This document shows, in pieces, positions 19,001-25,774 of a stretch of 33,851 nucleotides of DNA. Each line of letters starts with the position of its first letter. The stretch's first letter is position 1. The stretch spans positions 1-33,851 of the forward strand of contig JAUREJ010000021.1 in NCBI GenBank assembly GCA_030827475.1, read 5' to 3'. The notes beneath the pieces are model-generated. The model was given only the letters and a program-made list of their open reading frames with translations, was not told where the DNA came from and searched no databases. Made by a program: the position numbers and the translations under genes. The DNA is from Candidatus Poseidonia sp. (GTDB taxonomy: Archaea > Thermoplasmatota > Poseidoniia > Poseidoniales > Poseidoniaceae).

Positions 19001-20264
19001 CGTGGCATGGAGCGGCGAGGCCGATGAAACCTACGAAGGGAGCGTGGCGGTGGCCTTCGATGGAGCCGAGGTGATGAACAAATCCATTCTCTCAACCCCC
19101 GCCAAGGAAGCCACCACGCTGTTCAACACCTCGACTTGGAATCCCGGTCAATACAGCGTTTCCGTCCACCTCACCGACGATGCGGGCAATGTCTTGGAAG
19201 CCGAGGGTTCTGCAACATCTGAATTTGAAGTGCTGAAGCCGTGGCTCGTTCATGACGCAAACATCCGACTGGAAGGGAAAAACACCCTCATGGTTTCGGG
19301 GGATGTGGACACCCGCTCAGGCTTTTACACCTTGACAATGACCCAAGCGAACAGCACGTGGTCGTTCAGCGAGACACAAGCTGATGGCCCCCTCAACCTT
19401 TCCGTTGAAGTGACGGACCTCGTTTCGGTGAAGAGCATCTTCAACGTTCTGTTGTGCGATGCAACGGACACCGACAACTGTCAATCCTTGGAGATGGTTT
19501 TGGATTTCACCGAAGCCTACGAACTTGATGTGCGAACCACGTGCACGCTGGTCTTGGTCAATCAAACATCGTTCGAAGACCAAACACTTGTTCGCTGCAC
19601 ATTGAACAACAACGGCTTGGTCGAGGCCAACGCCCGGATGGTGATCGAAGCGTTCGCAAACCTTTCCACGACATCTGCAACCCTCGTTCCAAACGGCTCA
19701 GGTGAGGTCACCGTGACGCTTCTCGCAGGTGAAGGCGCATTGAACGAATCGCTGACTTGGACACTTTTGGTTGAAAACGCTGGTGGAAATCAACGGGTCC
19801 TCGAAATGGGTGAAGTCGACCTCGTTCGGACCCCGGCCCAAAGCATCGGAACAAGCGATGAAGAGGACATCGCAAGCGAAAGCAGTGGAATCCTTCTCCC
19901 CGCCGTGGTTGGGATACTCGCTGTCGGCCTCTTGATCATATCGCTTTTCTTCTATAGAAAAGGAAATGGTGTCGAAGAAAAGCGGTTTTCAGACGATGGA
20001 ACGTTTGCCACACCGCTGACCGAAGACCAGGACTTCCCTGCCGGTGTCGAGCATGGGTTTTGGGGAGCAGACGAAACCGTAGCGTCACCTTTAGCTCACG
20101 AAAACATCGAACCGCTTTCCGAACCCGAAACGGTGCCGGGACCTTCACCGGAAACGCCGGCCACATCGGTGGATGAGCACGGATACGAATGGTACACCAA
20201 CGACGGTGAGCACTGGTACCGCACTGCTGGAAGCGCTGAAGCATGGACGCCATACCAAGCATAG
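16044..20264 (+). CDS. Large secreted, membrane-anchored surface protein with Gly-rich predicted beta-solenoid region
   Basis: Signal peptide (RVAWSFVVLMMLSSLGHLGWS), Gly-rich region, many N-x-S/T sequons, C-terminal TM (GILLPAVVGILAVGLLIISLFFYRK), ~100-aa cytoplasmic tail; upstream GGGGAG SD-like sequence. Confidence 0.88.
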   Translation: METSRRVAWSFVVLMMLSSLGHLGWSESQPSLPAPAQSVGTATQQAFTDGSTEVTGLVGSAISPTIPVNYGHNMTDGSVSLHLEGSKVTRTTTFSVGAGSLNGTLNDTINDGTTIQLTSSAAGPSQAGTNSSTVLSTTNLAGTHAYDTLELLCGIASCGRLVATGDLTLYVNTLRIEQGASIVANDMTTGGSGAGGSTTAATNGRSDGGGGAGHGGTGGAGGGSSGGTGGATYGNGSERGSQGGSVTSSYHSTANGGSGGGYIQIFADQVIVNGSIQAHGGDGDAGSQASSGTGAGGSGGGGGSGGSISIRANSVSVGNGGQIKADGGDGGDGANGAQNGPGFGMYDGGDGGGGGGGGRIVIQTQTNGYANSGTVSALGGSGGTKGMKYGTGVDGVDGSAGSNGVVSTSTWTGYVATSNVTANNGSFTTQPLQSQANNPSPAFITHNAAVPADASLTVLYRTTLNGSGSSWDEWTAWLPLSLSGEAVERHRWIQLSYVFSRTGSASPTLTSLTVEHSSWTTLTSSEFRYDGQRIGPDLSSMSLGLTETVTATGTATQPQFSFDLPSGSTLTDELRVWMQWPVGTNGSTPSFVGATMNGATVSTAAANHSEAGIDFVLPASLVNAQSSAASWTDTNGLLWETYAVDLEMSAPTEMWFGHFTAPWSLEITTDVTQAMNNVILAECGSFYAFTDPTCFGAATAHKFSLSGSTLPAGSTGFMFTIANPSFEWQDAFAPEVVEIQHRRGIETFPNLRVNESFSMILFDGAGEDDLVVEYLGLDWEPSLGFDMAQTLAYHNALKGYYVYLNTDGLEVDASHDLFMTFRVTDANGNELLPRPTYNMTVYPVAPEVGTFTLEGSPSVGMDGERSLWSIDDANFTLKVTDVHQRQTLSVTAELSQGEVAQPMLLPLLWNPDELAYTNIWLPQRTDIGDWNIEISMAELSGLFEADENGLKDGDDLMLRFVDQTGPQLLALNHSGSIEQGDPFSVTVAWSGEADETYEGSVAVAFDGAEVMNKSILSTPAKEATTLFNTSTWNPGQYSVSVHLTDDAGNVLEAEGSATSEFEVLKPWLVHDANIRLEGKNTLMVSGDVDTRSGFYTLTMTQANSTWSFSETQADGPLNLSVEVTDLVSVKSIFNVLLCDATDTDNCQSLEMVLDFTEAYELDVRTTCTLVLVNQTSFEDQTLVRCTLNNNGLVEANARMVIEAFANLSTTSATLVPNGSGEVTVTLLAGEGALNESLTWTLLVENAGGNQRVLEMGEVDLVRTPAQSIGTSDEEDIASESSGILLPAVVGILAVGLLIISLFFYRKGNGVEEKRFSDDGTFATPLTEDQDFPAGVEHGFWGADETVASPLAHENIEPLSEPETVPGPSPETPATSVDEHGYEWYTNDGEHWYRTAGSAEAWTPYQA

Positions 20265-20450
20265 ACATTGGCCGCTTTGCTCTCAAATCCATTGGAAGGC
20301 CACCTTGGAGGGCTCAAAAGTCGGGTTCTCGATCGGGAGGATACTTGTTGATGGGAAGGATGTCGCAACGGTCCCTGACTCAAACCATCAAATACACTCG
20401 GCAAACGAACCTTGATGGTGGATGGTCCCTTGCACGCAAAAGAGCAACCC

Positions 20451-21791
20451 ATGGCTGAGAAATACATCGCACGCGACCCTCGGACGGGAAAGCCCATCAC
20501 AATGGAGCGGGCGAGCCACCACGATGTTGACTATGAACCGCTCAAAGGACATTGGTCAGCGTTGATTCCAGCCGACGTGATGTCGCTCGCAGAAGGAAGT
20601 CTCGGGTCCCGGGATGTTCGGTGGAAAGGCGTGGATTACACCCTGACGAGGAAGGACGGTGTTCGAGCATTAAGCCAAGTCCCGAAAGGCATGATTCTTC
20701 CAGCTCATAAACTCCTTCTCCAGGCCTTGGAGGACGAGAATCCAGATATTCGTATCGCCGCATTGGAGGTGCTGCCGGAATTCGCCGTCCGTCGTTCCGA
20801 CGAATTGTTTGATTGGTTGTCCGTCTTGCTCGACGATGACGTTCCAAGTGTTCGAAAAGCTGCAAGCGAAGCGCTGGCTCGAGCTGCACCCACCTTTCCT
20901 TCGGGAGTTCACTCCTCGTTGGCCAACGAGTTGCGGTCAAGCGATGCACAGCGGCGGAATACTGCCTGGAAGGGTCTTGAAGCGCTTACCAAGACCTGGC
21001 CAGACGTTGTGGCGGACCACGTGGATTCCCTGTTTTTAGAGCCCAACGTTGAGATCCGTCGGAAAGCCGCAAAAATGCTGAACACCATCGTTGCAAGAAA
21101 GACCTCCGCCGTCTGGGATTTGGTCTCATGGGCACTCAGCGACGAGGACGTCCAAGTGCGTCGAACCGTGGCCAAAGCACTCCCGCGATTGGCCCAACAA
21201 GATGTGCGAATGGGGACTGTGTTCGCAGAGCGAGCCATTGTTGACGAGGATGCTGATGTTCGCCTCGCAGCAATTCGGACCATCGAAAAACTCGACCGAG
21301 GCCACGGTCGTGCTCGAGACCTCATCATCGCCGGTGCTCGCTCCAGCGACATCCGGGTACGGCGTTCTTGCATCGCCATGCTTCCCAAATTGATGGACGA
21401 AGAAGAACTGAGGGTTTTGGTTGACGACCTCCTAAAGACCGAGGTCGATGAAAAACTCGTTCAGACCCTCATGGGCTACCGGCACGACGCCATGCTTGAA
21501 GGAACCGAGGCGGAAAAGAACGCTGCCTTGTCACCTGCCCTTCCCATCCCTGAACTCGACCGAGAAGTGCTCACGGCTCAAGGAAAAGACATCGGCATGA
21601 CTCCATCGCGGCCCGTACACCCTGCTCAAGCCCTGTCCGAAGACATCCTTCCTGCTGGTGAACCAAGCCAACCACTGGACCGCCCAACACCCCCAAGAAC
21701 GGTTGAACGACGACCGACGCAAGACGAATTGATGGGCTACCATGATGACGACGATGACGACGATTGGGATTTTGATGAACCGTACGACTGA
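20451..21791 (+). CDS. HEAT-repeat protein with acidic C-terminus
   Basis: Tandem helical repeats such as ALEDENPDIRIAALEVLPEFA, LLDDDVPSVRKAASEALARAA, ALSDEDVQVRRTVAKALPRLA, AIVDEDADVRLAAIRTIEKL; Asp-rich tail HDDDDDDDWDFDEPYD. Confidence 0.85.
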   Translation: MAEKYIARDPRTGKPITMERASHHDVDYEPLKGHWSALIPADVMSLAEGSLGSRDVRWKGVDYTLTRKDGVRALSQVPKGMILPAHKLLLQALEDENPDIRIAALEVLPEFAVRRSDELFDWLSVLLDDDVPSVRKAASEALARAAPTFPSGVHSSLANELRSSDAQRRNTAWKGLEALTKTWPDVVADHVDSLFLEPNVEIRRKAAKMLNTIVARKTSAVWDLVSWALSDEDVQVRRTVAKALPRLAQQDVRMGTVFAERAIVDEDADVRLAAIRTIEKLDRGHGRARDLIIAGARSSDIRVRRSCIAMLPKLMDEEELRVLVDDLLKTEVDEKLVQTLMGYRHDAMLEGTEAEKNAALSPALPIPELDREVLTAQGKDIGMTPSRPVHPAQALSEDILPAGEPSQPLDRPTPPRTVERRPTQDELMGYHDDDDDDDWDFDEPYD

Positions 21792-21863
21792 ACCCCTGCC
21801 GAACCTGTCCAACACCGTTAAGAACAGGTGGGAGGTCGGCAAAGCGCTGAAGAGGTGTATCCT

Positions 21864-22082
21864 ATGGATGATGACCGTGACTTTGACGACAAAGCGATTC
21901 AATTCGACCGCCTTTGGGAAGGCATGACGCCGAAGGGCGAAAACCGAACCAAGGCGTTGAAATTCCGCCAGTACATCCTTGAGCATGTTCGACAAATGCG
22001 CCGACCGTTGAATCGGGAAAACGCTCGACGATATTGGATGGGCGAACTTCAGAAGGAAATCGCCGAACGCGAAAACATTTGA
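21864..22082 (+). CDS. Hypothetical small charged protein
   Basis: 72-aa ORF MDDDRDFDDKAIQFDRLWEGMTPKGENRTKALKFRQYILEHVRQMRRPLNRENARRYWMGELQKEIAERENI between the HEAT-repeat and helicase genes on the same strand. Confidence 0.6.
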   Translation: MDDDRDFDDKAIQFDRLWEGMTPKGENRTKALKFRQYILEHVRQMRRPLNRENARRYWMGELQKEIAERENI

Positions 22083-22097
22083 TGACGTGGAGGTCGC

Positions 22098-22133
22098 CTC
22101 GTCTCGGCGACCGTTAACGAACCCCGAGACGAG
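22098..22133 (+). promoter_or_regulatory. Perfect 10-bp inverted repeat (CTCGTCTCGG...CCGAGACGAG) just upstream of the helicase start
   Basis: Arms 22098-22107 and 22124-22133 are exact reverse complements, 16-nt loop containing CGTTAACG; GGTGAT SD-like sequence and ATG follow directly. Confidence 0.6.
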
Positions 22134-22144
22134 CGGTGATGATA

Positions 22145-23566
22145 ATGTTCACAACAACCCGATTTGATGCTTGGAACCTCCCCGATGGACTGCAGAATGC
22201 TTTGAAAAGCATTGGATGGGAGTTTGCAACTCAAGTTCAGCGGGACACCGTTCCCCTTGCCCGACAAGGTATTGACGTGATTGGCCAAGCCCGAACGGGT
22301 TCAGGAAAAACCGCTGCATTCGGCTTGCCTATCCTCGAGCGTTGCAGCCCCACAGGGGTGCTGCAAGCGCTGATTCTTGCCCCGACCCGAGAACTGGCAA
22401 ACCAGGTTGGTGAAGAACTCAACATGCTCCAAGGCGATACCGGACTAACCATCATGACGGTTTACGGTGGCACCGACCTTGAAAAGCAAGCAAAGACACT
22501 TGGGGACGGCGTTGACATCATCGTCGGCACGCCGGGTCGAGTCATGGACATGACCGAACGCCAACACATCGACCTCTCGCACCCGACCCTCCTCTGTTTG
22601 GATGAAGCGGACCGCATGCTCGACATGGGATTCTTTCCGGACATCATGTGGGTCGTTGAACGAATGACTTCTCGCCAACAAACCCTCCTCTTTTCTGCCA
22701 CCTTCCCGCAGGAGATCATTGATGCTGCGCATGAGTTCATGAACGAACCCGATTTCGTTTTGTCGAACGCAGAATCCCTCGATATCCCTCCGATCGACCT
22801 TTACTCCGTACGCATCGGCCGAGCGAACAAACTCTGGGCCCTCGGTCGCCTTCTCATCCGCATGGAAAATGAGGACCAAACCATCATTTTCTGCAACACC
22901 AAACGGATGGTGGACCTTGCCGTAGAACGCCTCTCCAAGCATCGTTTTGATGTTGCTGGCCTCCACGGCGATTTGAGTCAAAACCAGCGGGAACGAATCC
23001 TCGATTCCTTCAAAGAAGGGAAGGTCAAGACCATCATCGCTACCGACGTCGCTGCTCGAGGTATCGATGTGGACGGCATCACCTTGGTGGTCAACTACGA
23101 CATTCCCGACGACATGGACTCCTTCATTCACCGCATTGGGCGCACCGGTCGCATTGGGAGGTCCGGTGAGGCATGGAGTTTGGTTTCACGTGATGACGAA
23201 CCACAATTATCCCGCATCATGGCCACATACGGCTTGAATATTCAACCAACCGAGGCACCCGAACTCCCCGATGGCGTGGCGAAAGACCCCGTTCGACGTC
23301 AGGAGGACTTTGGCGAAACAGCCGATGTCTTTGGCTACGTCAACCTGCGGTTGTCGCTCTCTCCCGAACAAGCGGGTTCTCCTCTCAAGGTCTCAAAATG
23401 GTTCCTCGAGAACCTCAAATGCAACGAACTCACCATCGGAGAAATCCGATTTGAGGAAGAAAGTACCGTGGTCAGCCTTCACAGCAGCAAAATTAGCACG
23501 GCCATGAAAGCGGTGGAAAAACAAACCTATGACGGCCATTCCATGACCGCTACCATCGTTGAGTGA
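22145..23566 (+). CDS. DEAD-box ATP-dependent RNA helicase with C-terminal DbpA-RBD-like region
   Basis: GQARTGSGKTAAFGLPIL, APTRELANQV, DEADRMLDMGF, LFSATFPQ, ATDVAARGIDVDGITLVVNYD, HRIGRTGRIGRSG. ORF also has upstream in-frame starts (GTG 22136, ATG 22139). Confidence 0.95.
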   Translation: MFTTTRFDAWNLPDGLQNALKSIGWEFATQVQRDTVPLARQGIDVIGQARTGSGKTAAFGLPILERCSPTGVLQALILAPTRELANQVGEELNMLQGDTGLTIMTVYGGTDLEKQAKTLGDGVDIIVGTPGRVMDMTERQHIDLSHPTLLCLDEADRMLDMGFFPDIMWVVERMTSRQQTLLFSATFPQEIIDAAHEFMNEPDFVLSNAESLDIPPIDLYSVRIGRANKLWALGRLLIRMENEDQTIIFCNTKRMVDLAVERLSKHRFDVAGLHGDLSQNQRERILDSFKEGKVKTIIATDVAARGIDVDGITLVVNYDIPDDMDSFIHRIGRTGRIGRSGEAWSLVSRDDEPQLSRIMATYGLNIQPTEAPELPDGVAKDPVRRQEDFGETADVFGYVNLRLSLSPEQAGSPLKVSKWFLENLKCNELTIGEIRFEEESTVVSLHSSKISTAMKAVEKQTYDGHSMTATIVE

Positions 23567-23569
23567 AGC

Positions 23570-24625
23570 TTATTCCTCTTCTTCTCGACTTCCCCGGCGC
23601 CACGAACCCTCTCGTTTGGAATGGTGACCTTTCGGCAAGGGTTCGGTGACCAACGGCTGATCTTGTCTTTCATTCCGTGGCCAAGTGCCATCGGGCAGCG
23701 GACGTTCAACGGTCACGATGGTACCTAACATCAACCCAATTCCAAGAGCAGAAAGCGACCAAGCATAACCGATGGCATCGTCCCACCGAATTTGAGCGTC
23801 GCTGCATGTCGATGAAAGTTCACTTGAAAATTCGCAAAAAGCAAGGGTATCCCGAGCATCCAGTGCCTCCTGATTCGTGGAAACATGACTGATGGCGAGC
23901 AGGATTAAGACAGCGGCAGCTGCCATCAATGACCCGTGAAACTTCGTGAACCGTGTGCGCCGCTGAAATCGCCAAGGAGAGGGGTCGTCTTTGCTCGCTG
24001 CAAGCGTACGTGCTGGGCCACCAAACCTCACGAACCATGCCAACCACATGCCGACGAGCACCACGAGGAAACCCCACGTGTACACGTTTTCGTGATACTG
24101 CCACATCGGTGTTAGACAAGCCTGGACATCTGGAGATTCCGCACAGGAATTCACCGCAATGGGGTAAAAAACCACCAAACGAACGATGTTGAGCACATAC
24201 ACGATGCAGCACATGACAAGGACTGCTTTTCGTTTATCACGCTGCGGCACACCGTCGGTCATCATCACGAGGGTTGAGAGAAAAATCATCTCGTGAACAC
24301 CAGCACATTCGTCGGACACGTAGAGCCCGACACTGTCAAAAGGACCTGGAAAGGAAGCATGCTGCAAATCAATTCGTGTCAGCCATCCGTTATGGTGACT
24401 CAACACCGCCGAACCCTCGCCGTAGAGAAGGTTGGTAGCTTCGTTCCAAATCCACGCCTCCGTGACTTGAATGGGGGCAAGGGTGTCGGACGGGAGCGTC
24501 AAAAACCAGTAGAACGCTTCCACGAGCAACAACGCCAGCGGAATTCGACCGTAACGAAGCCCCAACTCACCCACTTCTTTCCACGACATGTCCCCGTCGG
24601 GGCGTGCGTTCGTGGCATGGGCCAT
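23570..24625 (-). CDS. Exosortase/archaeosortase-like membrane protein
   Basis: Polytopic protein with spaced Cys/Arg/His: SDECAGVHEMIFLSTL ... VYVLNIVRLVVFYPIAV ... WQYHENVYTWGFLVVL. Internal start MAHATNARPDG preferred because the longer ORF start (24733) runs almost to the divergent gene. Confidence 0.7.
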   Translation of the reverse strand: MAHATNARPDGDMSWKEVGELGLRYGRIPLALLLVEAFYWFLTLPSDTLAPIQVTEAWIWNEATNLLYGEGSAVLSHHNGWLTRIDLQHASFPGPFDSVGLYVSDECAGVHEMIFLSTLVMMTDGVPQRDKRKAVLVMCCIVYVLNIVRLVVFYPIAVNSCAESPDVQACLTPMWQYHENVYTWGFLVVLVGMWLAWFVRFGGPARTLAASKDDPSPWRFQRRTRFTKFHGSLMAAAAVLILLAISHVSTNQEALDARDTLAFCEFSSELSSTCSDAQIRWDDAIGYAWSLSALGIGLMLGTIVTVERPLPDGTWPRNERQDQPLVTEPLPKGHHSKREGSWRRGSREEEE

Positions 24626-24735
24626 GCACATTGAACGGATGCCTCGTTGAAAAGGTGTTGCGATGAAGGTCAAGCCGCAAGCCGTGTTCTCAAGCGAAGG
24701 CATGTGTTCAAAGCATCCGTTCTCGTGGACCAATC

Positions 24736-24987
24736 ATGGCCAGCGAGACAGGACCGCGCGAGGTCACACACCGACTGGACGTGCTCGGCTTCCATTGCCC
24801 TGTCCCGGTGGCCAAAACTCGCGAAACCCTCGAAACGCTTGGCGCTGGCTCGGTGTTGGAAGTGCTCGCAGACGACCCCGAAACCCTCCACGACATGCCT
24901 TTGTTGCTCGCAAGAACCGCCCATCAATTGCTCGATATCAGGGAAGTTGACGGAGAGTTTGCCTTTATTATCGAGGTGATTGGATGA
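24736..24987 (+). CDS. TusA/SirA-like sulfur carrier protein
   Basis: HRLDVLGFHCPVPVAKTRETLETLGAGSVLEVLADDPETLHDMP; CPxP motif. Confidence 0.85.
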   Translation: MASETGPREVTHRLDVLGFHCPVPVAKTRETLETLGAGSVLEVLADDPETLHDMPLLLARTAHQLLDIREVDGEFAFIIEVIG

Positions 24988-25589
24988 AGGACCCGAACAA
25001 TGTCCCGAGCGAGGCATTTCTGCCAACCGGTTTCGGGGATTTTCGGATTCAAGTCTTCCACGAAGATGCCACAGGTCTGGACCATGTGGCCCTGACCTTG
25101 GGAAGCATGGAAGGTCCGGACCCTGTTTTGGTCCGAATTCACTCGGAGTGCTTGACCGGGGATGTCTTCAACAGCACCCGTTGCGACTGTGGCCCGCAAC
25201 TTCATACCGCACTCAACGCCATCGTAGAGAAAGGATGGGGCGTCCTGGTCTACCTTCGTCAGGAAGGACGAGGCATCGGTCTCCATGCCAAAATTCAGGC
25301 GTATCATCTTCAAGATGAAGGCGCTGATACATTGGACGCCAACTTGATGTTGGGCCTCCCTGCTGATGGTCGAACCTACGCCGTAGCAGGGGAGATCTTG
25401 AACGGCTTGGGCATCGTAGCCGTCGACTTGCTGACCAACAACCCTGAGAAAGTCAGGCAACTCGAACTGCAAGGCATCGATGTCGCCAAACGAACGCCGC
25501 TTATCGTCGGGGTGACCGAACAAAACAGAACCTACATGACAACAAAGCGTGAACGGATGGGACACCTCATCAATAAGGACGATTTGTAA
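24984..25589 (+). CDS. ribA: GTP cyclohydrolase II
   Basis: RIHSECLTGDVFNSTRCDCGPQL zinc-binding motif, LRQEGRGIGLHAKIQAYHLQDEGADTLDAN, LLTNNPEKVRQLELQGI; ATGA overlap with the tusA-like gene. Confidence 0.9.
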   Translation: MKDPNNVPSEAFLPTGFGDFRIQVFHEDATGLDHVALTLGSMEGPDPVLVRIHSECLTGDVFNSTRCDCGPQLHTALNAIVEKGWGVLVYLRQEGRGIGLHAKIQAYHLQDEGADTLDANLMLGLPADGRTYAVAGEILNGLGIVAVDLLTNNPEKVRQLELQGIDVAKRTPLIVGVTEQNRTYMTTKRERMGHLINKDDL

Positions 25590-25592
25590 TGG

Positions 25593-25665
25593 GGCCGTGG
25601 CCGGGAATTGAACCCGGGCTGGCAGAACCACAATCTGCCGTGCTAACCCCTACACCACCACAGCC
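25593..25665 (-). tRNA. tRNA-His (anticodon GTG); CCA encoded at 25590-25592
   Basis: Minus strand G-GCTGTGG-TG-GTGTAGGGGTTAGCAC-GGCAGATTGTGGTTCTGCC-AGCCCGGGTTCAATTCCCGG-CCACGGC-C-CCA; loop TTGTGGT; G-1:C73 as expected for tRNA-His. Confidence 0.93.
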
Positions 25666-25774
25666 ATGAGAGGTAAGACCGCCTCATGGGCTTGGTATTT
25701 CAAACATGCGCCACCGCCGAAAGTAAAATGACTGCGGTATGCGAGAAACCCTTTGTTTCAAGAAGTGCCGAGGT

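Noticed and set aside
20243-20458. 71-aa plus-strand ORF after the surface protein
   Set aside because: Overlaps both flanking genes and has no recognisable features or clear SD; kept as unsupported.
22445-23131. 228-aa minus-strand ORF
   Set aside because: Antisense to the DEAD-box helicase core motifs.
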